A stretch of 64,000 nt of DNA, from the NCBI RefSeq assembly GCF_902859805.1, contig NZ_CADIKC010000006.1, positions 124,001-188,000 on the forward strand, in the 5' to 3' direction. Every line of letters begins with the position of its first letter. The stretch's first letter is position 1. Below, piece after piece: positions 16,442 to 24,251 of this stretch. This DNA comes from Paraburkholderia sediminicola. GTDB lineage: Bacteria > Pseudomonadota > Gammaproteobacteria > Burkholderiales > Burkholderiaceae. Position numbers and translations under genes: made by a program. The notes beneath the pieces were generated by a model. It saw only the letters and a program-made list of their open reading frames with translations, did no database searches and was not told the origin of the DNA.

Positions 16442-17961
16442 AGCGTGTCCTGATAGCTGCGGGGTGGTGTTTTGCGATCTCGTCTGTGTGGGTATCGACG
16501 GCGGCCGTAGCGGCCGATCGTTTTGCCCAGCGTTTTGCGCTCGAACTCGAAAGCGGCGCCGCCTATTACAGCGTGCCGCTGTCGGCCCCCGTCTACGCTG
16601 CCAGCCAGCGCAACGATCTCGGCGATGTGCGCGTATTCAACGGCGCCGGCGAACCTGTGCCTTATTCGCTCGACGCGCCGCGTGAGTCGGCCCGTGCGCC
16701 GGCCACATTGCGAACGGTGCACTGGTTTCCCTTGCCGCCCGCCGCTTCCGGCGGCACCGGTGCGCCACTCGGCGTGACGATTGCCGCTGACGGATCGCTG
16801 CGGGCAACGTCAGCGCCGCCCGATCGCGCACAACATGACGCCGACCTGGTCGACGTCGCGCGCGAGGCGCGCGGCGAAGCTCTGGTCGATGCATTGATCG
16901 TGCACGTGCGTGACGACAATTACCAGGGGCGAGTCAGCGTCGAGTCGAGTAACGATCTGCGCAGTTGGCAACCCGCGGGCGAAGCGCAACTGCTCAAGGT
17001 CAGCTACAACGGCAGCACGCTGAGCCAGGATCGCATCGAGCTCAACGGGATGCGCGCGCGTTATCTGCGCTTGCACTGGCTCGACGGCGCGCCTTACGTT
17101 GAATCGATCGACGCTCAGGTACAGATGGCCAGCGCCGGCGCGGCCCAGCGCGCCGATATGCAGCGGCAATGGCGCGAAGGTATCGTGGCCCGTCCGGGGC
17201 CGAAAACCGGCGAGTATTTCTTCGAGAGCGGCGGGCCTTATCCCATCGATCGTTTGCGCCTGAATCTTCCGCAGCCGAATACCGTGGCGCCGGCCGTGGT
17301 CTATTCGCGCTCGGGTTTGGATGCGCCGTGGCGAGAGGTATCGAGCGCGACATTGTTCCGCTTGCACAACGGCACGGTGGAGCAGAGCAATCCATCGCTT
17401 GAAATGGAGCCCGACACGGATCGCCATTGGCGTGTGGTGGTCGACACGCGCAATGGCGGTTTGGGGAGCGGCGCGTTGATTGTCGCCGCGGGTTGGCGTC
17501 CGGCGACGCTCACGTTCGTCGCGCGCGGCGCGGCGCCGTTCACGCTGGCGGTGGGGAATGCGGCCGCGGTTTCGTCGGCGGTCAGCCGGGCGGACCTGCT
17601 GATGGGCGCTTCGTCGGTTGCCGTGACGGCGCGACTGGGTGAGGAACTGCCCGTCGGGCAGGAGGCTGATGCGCAGTTATCAGGCAAAGACCCCGATGCG
17701 ATGCGGCGGTATATGTTGTGGGCCGCTCTGTTGCTGGCCGTTGCCTCGCTCGGTGCGATCGCCTGGCGGCTTGCGCGTGGCGCTCAAGGGCAGGTCGCGC
17801 CTCAGGCTGGGGGAGTGGCCGACGGCGGCGGTGGAGTGGCTGGCGCGGCCGGCGCTGGAGGATTGGCCGGCGATGCACTAGGCGGGTCGGGCGCGGCGAG
17901 CGCTACAGCTAAGGACGCAGGCACCGCCAGTGCTGACGGTCAAAACACCGGGAAGAAGTGA
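16438..17961 (+). CDS. DUF3999 exported, membrane-anchored protein
   Basis: A 507-residue protein of the DUF3999 family. A signal peptide (about 1-27, ending VAA) leads into a large beta-rich extracytoplasmic region. This has repeats resembling carbohydrate-binding/discoidin-like modules (VSVESSNDLRSWQPAGEAQL, RARYLRLHWLDG). One C-terminal membrane helix (MRRYMLWAALLLAVASLGAIAWRLARG, about 420-447) leaves a short tail that is almost entirely Gly/Ala/Ser. The bulk should therefore face the periplasm, anchored beside the DUF2339 membrane protein with which it is translationally coupled. The biochemical role is unknown. The Gly/Ala tail looks like low-complexity expansion and may vary between strains. 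Confidence 0.9.
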   Translation: MKRVLIAAGWCFAISSVWVSTAAVAADRFAQRFALELESGAAYYSVPLSAPVYAASQRNDLGDVRVFNGAGEPVPYSLDAPRESARAPATLRTVHWFPLPPAASGGTGAPLGVTIAADGSLRATSAPPDRAQHDADLVDVAREARGEALVDALIVHVRDDNYQGRVSVESSNDLRSWQPAGEAQLLKVSYNGSTLSQDRIELNGMRARYLRLHWLDGAPYVESIDAQVQMASAGAAQRADMQRQWREGIVARPGPKTGEYFFESGGPYPIDRLRLNLPQPNTVAPAVVYSRSGLDAPWREVSSATLFRLHNGTVEQSNPSLEMEPDTDRHWRVVVDTRNGGLGSGALIVAAGWRPATLTFVARGAAPFTLAVGNAAAVSSAVSRADLLMGASSVAVTARLGEELPVGQEADAQLSGKDPDAMRRYMLWAALLLAVASLGAIAWRLARGAQGQVAPQAGGVADGGGGVAGAAGAGGLAGDALGGSGAASATAKDAGTASADGQNTGKK

Positions 17962-18085
17962 CTTCGATGCGCGCGTATTTCGGCGTAGAGGATTGCTGGA
18001 AGCCTTGTAGTCGGAACGTGCCGAAGGGCTGCACCGTAGCCGGGTGATTGCTCCGCACAGAACGATCGCGCGGCGTGGGAGGGTT

Positions 18086-18111
18086 GCAGGCCGCAGGCAC
18101 CCTGCGGCTGC
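18086..18111. other. Strong GC hairpin between convergent genes
   Basis: CCGCAGG at 18091-18097 pairs with CCTGCGG at 18101-18107 around a CAC loop, extended by GCAG/CTGC across a one-base bulge. It lies between the convergent DUF3999 and MarR genes. No T run follows on either strand, so a terminator role is possible but not shown. Confidence 0.45.
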
Positions 18112-18123
18112 GTACTCGGTTAC

Positions 18124-18576
18124 TTACTCCTCACGCTCCGACATCGTGTTGATGATCTTGTCCAGCGCCTCGCCGAACGCGAGTTTTTCCTGTTCGTCGA
18201 GGCAGTCGAACATATCCCCGTTCCACTTGCGCGCGATCGGCATCACTTTGCGATAGAGCGCGCGGCCTTCGGGAGTCAGTGACACCAGCACGACGCGGCC
18301 GTCTTCTGCGCTCGGCTCGCGCTTCACAAGTCCTTGCCTGATCAACGCCTCCGCCGCACGGCTCGCCTGACTCTTGTCTAGGTTGGCGTGCCGCGCCAGT
18401 TCCATGATCGAAAACGGTCCGAACGAGCCCACCGACGCCACCACTCTTGCTTCAGGCAATGTCACACCCAGTTTGTCCTGATAGCGCTCGCTGATGCCAC
18501 GCTCGGCGAGTTTGTTCAGGACGTGCAGACGGTACGTTAGGAACTGTTCGAGTCCGGTTCTGGCGGATGCCTTCAT
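18124..18576 (-). CDS. MarR family transcriptional regulator
   Basis: A 150-residue winged-helix repressor-type regulator. The N-terminal helices form the dimer arm. The recognition part is FSIMELARHANLDKSQASRAAEALIRQGLVKR (about 56-87), the wing is EPSAEDGRVVLVSLTPEG, and a C-terminal dimerisation helix closes the protein. The family usually binds small phenolic or lipophilic ligands, or senses oxidation; the ligand cannot be read here. GGGAAG precedes the ATG. It lies 64 bases after the glycerate kinase gene on the same strand, so it may be co-transcribed with it or regulate it. Confidence 0.9.
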   Translation of the reverse strand: MKASARTGLEQFLTYRLHVLNKLAERGISERYQDKLGVTLPEARVVASVGSFGPFSIMELARHANLDKSQASRAAEALIRQGLVKREPSAEDGRVVLVSLTPEGRALYRKVMPIARKWNGDMFDCLDEQEKLAFGEALDKIINTMSEREE

Positions 18577-18640
18577 TGTCTTCCCGTTGTGAGTGGGTGC
18601 GGTTGTGGCGCTGTGATTGTTGCCGCAACCGTTCCGCCGG

Positions 18641-19786
18641 TCAACGCGCGCCGTATTTCAGGCGCGTCAACTGTTCGGCCGCGTCCGCCAGCAAACGCGC
18701 CGCGTCGCGAATCGCAACCTCGAGCGTGATCGGCCCTGGAGCCGGAGAGAAGCAGCCACTGAAGTATTCGGCGAGACGCGGGAGCGCCGCGGAGTCGACC
18801 GCGCCGGAGAGCAGCGTGGCCGGTACGCCAGCCGTCTGCGCATGACGGCAAGCAATGAACGGTGCCTTGCCGTGCAGCGTTTGCACGTCCGAGCGGCCTT
18901 CGCCGGTGATCAGCCAGTTTGCGCCCTCGAGCGCTGCGTCCAGACCGATCTGGCGAGCGACGGTTTCCGCACCCGGTTCGAACTGCGCGCCGAGCATGTG
19001 CAGCGCAAAGCCGAGGCCGCCGGCCGCACCCGCTCCGGGTTGGTCGCGAGCCGTGCGGCCCAGCGCTGCCTCGAGCAGATCGGCGAAGCGGGCGAGGGCG
19101 GCGTCGATCGCAGCAACCTGGTCCGGCTTCACACCCTTTTGCGGACCGAACACCGCGGTTGCGCCGTGATCGCCGGTCAGGGGGTTATCCACGTCCGACA
19201 TGCCGACGAACTGCGTGTCCGCGAGGCGCGCGTCAAGTTGGGACACGTCGAGGCGCACCACGCGCGCGAGTTGTTCGGGCGTGGCGTCGAGTTCTTTGTG
19301 TTGTGCATCGAAAAGCTTCAGGCCGAGGCCGGCCAGCAGGCCGGCGCCGCCGTCGTTTGTGCTGCTGCCGCCGAGCGCGACGAAAAAGCGGCGTACGCCT
19401 GCATCGAGCAGCGCGCGAATCGCTTCGCCCATGCCGCGCGTGCTGCGCGCCTCAACCGGTACGCCCATGCCGACCGGATCGGTAATGCCGACGATTTCCG
19501 CCGTCTCAATGATCGCGCTGCCATCCGCAAGCAGGCCCGTAAGGGCTTCGCGCACCGGACCGGCCGCGCCGCGCACGCTCAGCTTGCGGCGTTCGCCGCC
19601 GCTCGTGAGCATGGCGTCGAGCGTGCCTTCGCCACCGTCGGCCATCGGACAGATACGCACGCTGGCATCCGGCCGGGCGCGCTGGATGCCGGACGCAATC
19701 GCCTGCGCGACCTGTTCCGCGCTGAGCGAACCTTTGAAGGAATCGGGAGCAATGACGACGACAGGCGAGGACGGCAAATTCGGCAT
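18641..19786 (-). CDS. Glycerate kinase (GlxK/GarK family)
   Basis: ATP-dependent kinase that makes phosphoglycerate from D-glycerate, the last step in glyoxylate/tartronate or glucarate use. It is 381 residues long. Signatures are VIAPDSFKGSLSAEQVAQAI at the N-terminus, PMADGGEGTLDAM (catalytic segment), ALGGSSTNDGGAGLLAGLG and LITGEGRSDVQTLHGKAP. Members of this bacterial family mostly give 2-phosphoglycerate. No gcl, hyi or glxR gene is in the window, so the pathway partners are elsewhere. The ATG at 19786 is followed directly by family sequence. Confidence 0.93.
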   Translation of the reverse strand: MPNLPSSPVVVIAPDSFKGSLSAEQVAQAIASGIQRARPDASVRICPMADGGEGTLDAMLTSGGERRKLSVRGAAGPVREALTGLLADGSAIIETAEIVGITDPVGMGVPVEARSTRGMGEAIRALLDAGVRRFFVALGGSSTNDGGAGLLAGLGLKLFDAQHKELDATPEQLARVVRLDVSQLDARLADTQFVGMSDVDNPLTGDHGATAVFGPQKGVKPDQVAAIDAALARFADLLEAALGRTARDQPGAGAAGGLGFALHMLGAQFEPGAETVARQIGLDAALEGANWLITGEGRSDVQTLHGKAPFIACRHAQTAGVPATLLSGAVDSAALPRLAEYFSGCFSPAPGPITLEVAIRDAARLLADAAEQLTRLKYGAR

Positions 19787-20361
19787 GGTGTCTCTGAATG
19801 GTTGGAGTCGTTGCGAGGGCGGGTGAATTGACCAGATGCGTGCGCAGCCCCGAGCGCGTCCGTAAGCTTATCAGCATGGGCGCGCCGACTGAATATGTCG
19901 AATGGCATAGCCGGGATTGTCCGTGGAGACGCGTGCGGGATCCATCCGTGCGAACGCGGGCGGCGGGCGCGACGCCGTCGGTCACGCGGGCGCTTCCGGC
20001 GAAAACGTGGCAGGCGAAAGGAATTGTCAGATTGGCGAAGGCAGGCTGAAAACTGGCAGCGGATGGGCGTGGAGCGGTCAGCGAACAGCCGCCGGACAAC
20101 CTGCAAACAGGCGAAAAACAGCGCTGAAAACGGCTCGAACACCGATAAAAGCGCGCGCAATCATCGAATCCCGGCTAAGCGCGCAAATAGTTTGCTAAAA
20201 TATTCGGCTCTTTGGACCCAACCGTGCTGCCGGCGGCCTGCAAGCCCGCGGCGCAGGCGCGCAATCGATGCCAGACGACGCAAATGCGACATCGGCGGCA
20301 TCGAAAAGCGGCACGGAGAAGATAACTGATTCGCTCGAATAATTTTAGGACGATTGAAGCC
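19787..20361. other. 575-base divergent intergenic region between glycerate kinase and tig
   Basis: Several short open frames cross it, but none has a ribosome-binding site with recognisable protein sequence, and they overlap one another on both strands. Near the tig side, TAAAAT at 20196-20201 could be a -10 box for tig, without a convincing -35. No stable repeat was noticed. Confidence 0.6.
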
Positions 20362-21708
20362 ATGGCTAACGTTGTTGAAAACCTCGGCAAGCTCGAACGC
20401 CGCGTAACGATTTCCCTGCCGAAGGATGCCGTGCAGAAGGAAGTGGACTCGCGTATCCGCCAACTGGCAAAGAACGTGCGCATGCCGGGTTTCCGCCCGG
20501 GCAAGGTGCCGCTCAAGATGGTGACGCAACAGTATTCGGGCCAGGTTGAAGCTGAAGTGCTGAGCGACAAGGTCGGCAAGGAATTTTTCGACATCAGCCG
20601 CGCCGAAAACCTGCGCGTTGCCGGTCAGCCGAGCTTCGCGCCGAAGGCCGACGCTGCTGAAGGCGATTACGCGTTCGACGCGACGTTCGAGGTGTATCCG
20701 GAAGTGAAGCTGGGCGACGTCGCCACGGCTGAAATCGAACGCACCACGACCACCATCAGCGAAGCGGAAATCGACCGCACGCTGGACATCCTGCGCAAGC
20801 AGCGCGTGCACTTCCACGCTCGCGGCGAAGCCGGCGAGCATGGCGACGGCGGCGCGGACACGGCGGCTAAAGACGGCGATCGCGTGACGGTCGACTTCGT
20901 CGGCAAGATCGACGGTGAAGTGTTCCAGGGCGGCAGCGCTGACGACTTCGCATTCGTGCTGGGCGAAGGCCGCATGTTGCCGGAATTCGAAAAGGCAGCG
21001 CTCGGCCTCGCGGTCGGCGCATCGAAGGAATTCGACCTGGCTTTCCCGGCTGACTATCACGGCAAGGACGTCGCAGGCAAGACCGCGCAATTCACGATCA
21101 CGATGAAGAAGATCGAGTGGCCGCATCTGCCGGAAATCGACGCTGAATTCGCGAAATCGCTCGGTATCGAAGACGGCGATCTGGTCAAGATGCGCGCTGA
21201 GATCAAAGACAATCTCGAACGCGAAGCGAAGCGTCGCACGCAAGCCATCGTCAAGAACCAGGTCATGGACGCGCTCCTGAAGATTTCGGAACTCGACGTG
21301 CCGGGCGCATTGATCGCGCAAGATCAGGAACGTCTGGTCGGCATGGCTCGTCAGGACCTCGAGCAACGTGGCGTGCCGAATGCCGCCGACGCACCGATCC
21401 CGGCTGAAATGTTCAAGGAACAGGCTGAGCGTCGTGTGAAGCTGGGCCTCGTGCTGGCCGAGCTGGTCAAGGCCAACGAACTGCAAGCCAAGCCGGAGCA
21501 GATTCGTGCCGAAGTCGACGAATTCGCGAAAAGCTACGAAGACCCGAAGGAAGTCGTCCGCTGGTATTATTCCAATCAGCAACGTCTTGCAGAAATGGAA
21601 GCGTACGTCGTTGAAGCCAACGTCGTCGATTTCGTCCTTAGCAAGGCCAAGGTGACGGACAAGGAAGTAAGCTTCGAAGAACTGGCAAGCGCAACGGCGC
21701 AAGCGTAA
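20362..21708 (+). CDS. tig: Trigger factor (ribosome-associated chaperone)
   Basis: Ribosome-bound chaperone with prolyl isomerase activity that receives nascent chains. It is 448 residues long. The N-terminal ribosome-binding domain carries the signature GFRPGKVPLKMV (about 45-57). The FKBP-type domain lies at about 165-250 (DRVTVDFVGKIDGEVFQGGSADDFAFVLGEGRMLPEFEKAALG). The helical arms fill the rest. It heads the tig-clpP-clpX-lon series as in many proteobacteria. A terminator follows its stop, so clpP probably also has its own promoter. Confidence 0.97.
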   Translation: MANVVENLGKLERRVTISLPKDAVQKEVDSRIRQLAKNVRMPGFRPGKVPLKMVTQQYSGQVEAEVLSDKVGKEFFDISRAENLRVAGQPSFAPKADAAEGDYAFDATFEVYPEVKLGDVATAEIERTTTTISEAEIDRTLDILRKQRVHFHARGEAGEHGDGGADTAAKDGDRVTVDFVGKIDGEVFQGGSADDFAFVLGEGRMLPEFEKAALGLAVGASKEFDLAFPADYHGKDVAGKTAQFTITMKKIEWPHLPEIDAEFAKSLGIEDGDLVKMRAEIKDNLEREAKRRTQAIVKNQVMDALLKISELDVPGALIAQDQERLVGMARQDLEQRGVPNAADAPIPAEMFKEQAERRVKLGLVLAELVKANELQAKPEQIRAEVDEFAKSYEDPKEVVRWYYSNQQRLAEMEAYVVEANVVDFVLSKAKVTDKEVSFEELASATAQA

Positions 21709-21719
21709 GCGTCGCTGCA

Positions 21720-21764
21720 ACGGCGTGCCGGCTGTCGGAGCGACGGCCCGCACGCCGTTTTTTT
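21720..21764 (+). terminator. Intrinsic terminator after tig
   Basis: ACGGCGTGC at 21720-21728 pairs with GCACGCCGT at 21750-21758 and is followed by a run of T. It starts 11 bases after the tig stop. Confidence 0.85.
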
Positions 21765-21914
21765 GTGCTGTGAAAGTGCGGTGCGTTTTGCATGGCGTGT
21801 TTCACATTGCGTCGCACGCCGCGCTCGCACTGATCGGGCACTTGAATACGGGCTCGTCGACCACACCTGTCTAGCATCTAATATTTAGAATATTTCCAGA
21901 CAAGGATCCATTGC

Positions 21915-22568
21915 ATGACCTTTCGCGCCCAAATGCTGGACACGTTGACCTCCCAGTCGTCCCGGGATCTCGAAGCGCAGGCGCTCGGACTGGTGCCGAT
22001 CGTCGTGGAAACGAGCGGCCGGGGCGAGCGCTCGTATGACATCTACTCGCGTCTGCTGAAGGAACGCATCGTGTTCCTGGTCGGCGAAGTGAACGACCAG
22101 ACGGCTAACCTCGTCGTCGCGCAGATGTTGTTCCTTGAAAGTGAAAACCCGGACAAGGACATCAGCTTCTACATCAACAGCCCGGGCGGTTCGGTTTCGG
22201 CCGGGATGGCGATCTACGACACGATGCAGTTCATCAAGCCAGACGTGTCCACGCTGTGCATGGGTCTCGCGGCCAGTATGGGCGCGTTCCTGCTGGCGGC
22301 AGGCGCGAAGGGCAAGCGTTTTGCGCTGCCGAATTCACGTGTGATGATTCACCAGCCGCTGGGCGGGGCGCGCGGCCAGGCGTCGGACATCGAAATCCAG
22401 GCGCGTGAAATTCTGTACCTGAAGGAACGTCTGAATCATCTGCTCGCGCACCACACCGGCCAGCCGGTCGAGCGTATTGCCCGCGACACCGACCGCGACA
22501 ATTTCATGTCCGGCGATGACGCGCAAGCTTACGGTCTGGTTGATCAGGTGGCGCACAAGCGTCCTTGA
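21915..22568 (+). CDS. clpP: ATP-dependent Clp protease proteolytic subunit ClpP
   Basis: Serine peptidase that forms the double-heptamer chamber used by ClpX and ClpA. It is 217 residues long. The catalytic triad is Ser121 (GLAASMGAF), His146 (MIHQPLGG) and Asp195 (RDTDRDNFMS); the 25- and 49-residue spacings match the E. coli enzyme. The oxyanion loop INSPGGSVSAGMAIYD is intact. AAGGA lies upstream of the ATG. CTTGAA at 21841-21846 resembles a heat-shock -35 box, but the -10 side is not convincing. It lies between tig and clpX. Confidence 0.98.
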   Translation: MTFRAQMLDTLTSQSSRDLEAQALGLVPIVVETSGRGERSYDIYSRLLKERIVFLVGEVNDQTANLVVAQMLFLESENPDKDISFYINSPGGSVSAGMAIYDTMQFIKPDVSTLCMGLAASMGAFLLAAGAKGKRFALPNSRVMIHQPLGGARGQASDIEIQAREILYLKERLNHLLAHHTGQPVERIARDTDRDNFMSGDDAQAYGLVDQVAHKRP

Positions 22569-22777
22569 TGTGGTCAATGAAGTGTCCCTGAAACGCCGGT
22601 GCGGTCTTGCCCAAAAATGGGGCGGGGCCGTCGTCGGATCGGTTGTGAAATAATCAAGACTCGTCCGAGTGCCTGCGGCAAACGCCGTCACCTTGGCTCA
22701 AGCCCTGCCGCGCCCAAACTGCGAGGCTGGGGCAAACGGCGTATCATGTAATCGAGTGTCCGGAGGCTCACACATCT

Positions 22778-24049
22778 ATGGCGGACAAGAAAGGTTCTAA
22801 CAGCGAAAAGCTGTTGTATTGCTCGTTCTGCGGCAAGAGCCAGCATGAAGTCAAAAAACTGATTGCCGGCCCGTCGGTGTTCATCTGTGATGAATGTATC
22901 GACCTGTGCAACGAGATCATTCGTGATGAGGCTGCAGGTGCGGGCATCGAGGCGGGCTTGTCCAAGTCCGATCTGCCGAGTCCGCAGGAAATCCGTGAAA
23001 TCCTCGACCAGTACGTGATCGGTCAGGAACGCGCGAAGAAGATTCTCGCGGTTGCGGTGTACAACCACTACAAGCGCCTCAAGCATCTCGACAAGAAGGA
23101 TGAGATCGAGCTGTCCAAGAGCAACATTCTGCTGATCGGCCCGACCGGCTCCGGCAAGACTTTGCTCGCGCAGACGCTCGCACGCCTTCTGAACGTCCCG
23201 TTCGTCATTGCAGATGCAACGACACTGACGGAAGCCGGCTATGTCGGCGAAGACGTCGAGAACATCATTCAGAAGCTGCTGCAGAATTGCAATTACGAAG
23301 TCGACAAGGCCCAGCGCGGCATTGTCTACATCGACGAAATCGACAAGATCAGTCGCAAGTCCGACAACCCGTCGATCACCCGCGACGTGTCGGGCGAAGG
23401 CGTGCAACAGGCACTGCTAAAGCTGGTTGAAGGCACGATGGCGTCGGTGCCGCCGCAAGGTGGCCGTAAGCATCCGAATCAGGACTTCATTCAGGTCGAC
23501 ACCACCAATATTCTGTTTATTTGCGGTGGCGCATTCGACGGCCTCGAGAAAGTCATTGTCGACCGTACCGAGAAGACCGGTATCGGCTTCGGCGCAAGCG
23601 TGAAGAGCAAGCAGGACCGCGACGCCGGCGAAGTGCTGCGCGAAGTGGAGCCGGAAGATCTGATCAAGTTCGGCCTGATTCCTGAACTGATCGGTCGTCT
23701 GCCGGTGGTGGCTACGCTCGGCAAACTCGACGAAGTCGCGTTGATGAAGATCCTCGTCGAACCGAAGAATGCTCTGGTGAAGCAATACCACAAGCTGTTC
23801 AATATGGAACGCGTCGAGCTCGAAATTCGCCCGGCTGCGTTGCAGGCCGTTGCACGTAAGGCGATCCGTCGCAAGACGGGCGCTCGCGGCCTGCGTTCCA
23901 TCCTGGAACAGGCGTTGCTTGATGTCATGTACGATTTGCCGCAGATGAAAGGTGTTAGCAAGGTCATCATCGACGACAACGTGATTGACGGCGACGGGAA
24001 ACCCCTGCTGATCTACGAAGACGCGCCCAAAGTGGCGGGTTCGAACTGA
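22778..24049 (+). CDS. clpX: ClpX, ATPase and specificity subunit of ClpXP
   Basis: AAA+ unfoldase that feeds tagged substrates to ClpP. It is 423 residues long. The N-terminal zinc domain uses Cys15, Cys18, Cys37 and Cys40. Walker A is GPTGSGKT at 121-128 (Lys127) and Walker B is VYIDEIDK at about 185. The IGF-type ClpP-docking loop is represented by KTGIGFGASV. The C-terminal small domain has the sensor-2 part KTGARGLRSILEQ. It lies 209 bases after clpP and is closed by a strong terminator before lon. Confidence 0.98.
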   Translation: MADKKGSNSEKLLYCSFCGKSQHEVKKLIAGPSVFICDECIDLCNEIIRDEAAGAGIEAGLSKSDLPSPQEIREILDQYVIGQERAKKILAVAVYNHYKRLKHLDKKDEIELSKSNILLIGPTGSGKTLLAQTLARLLNVPFVIADATTLTEAGYVGEDVENIIQKLLQNCNYEVDKAQRGIVYIDEIDKISRKSDNPSITRDVSGEGVQQALLKLVEGTMASVPPQGGRKHPNQDFIQVDTTNILFICGGAFDGLEKVIVDRTEKTGIGFGASVKSKQDRDAGEVLREVEPEDLIKFGLIPELIGRLPVVATLGKLDEVALMKILVEPKNALVKQYHKLFNMERVELEIRPAALQAVARKAIRRKTGARGLRSILEQALLDVMYDLPQMKGVSKVIIDDNVIDGDGKPLLIYEDAPKVAGSN

Positions 24050-24070
24050 TCGGCTTTCGGGTTCTGCAAA

Positions 24071-24106
24071 AAAAGCCGTTCATGGCAACGTGAACGGCTT
24101 TTTTCG
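24071..24106 (+). terminator. Intrinsic terminator after clpX
   Basis: AAAAGCCGTTCA at 24071-24082 pairs perfectly with TGAACGGCTTTT at 24091-24102, with an 8-base loop followed by more T. Confidence 0.93.
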
Positions 24107-24140
24107 TTTATCGTGTGGTCAGGATGGTTGTTTTCACTAT

Positions 24141-24170
24141 GGAGTCACTGAACCTTCGGAGTCACTGAAC
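24141..24170 (+). repeat. Two 13-bp direct repeats upstream of lon
   Basis: GGAGTCACTGAAC occurs at 24141-24153 and again at 24158-24170, a 17-base period, about 80-110 bases before the lon start codon. They may be tandem binding sites or a small duplication. Confidence 0.75.
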
Positions 24171-24251
24171 TTTTCCCACACGCGGAGGCTTGCAATCTTT
24201 TCTGCTGGCCTCACCTATCGAACGAACTGATTCCACTCATGGGGAAATGAA

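Noticed and set aside
20161..21753. Antisense frame of 530 codons over tig
   Set aside because: A shadow of the trigger factor codons with no recognisable domain.
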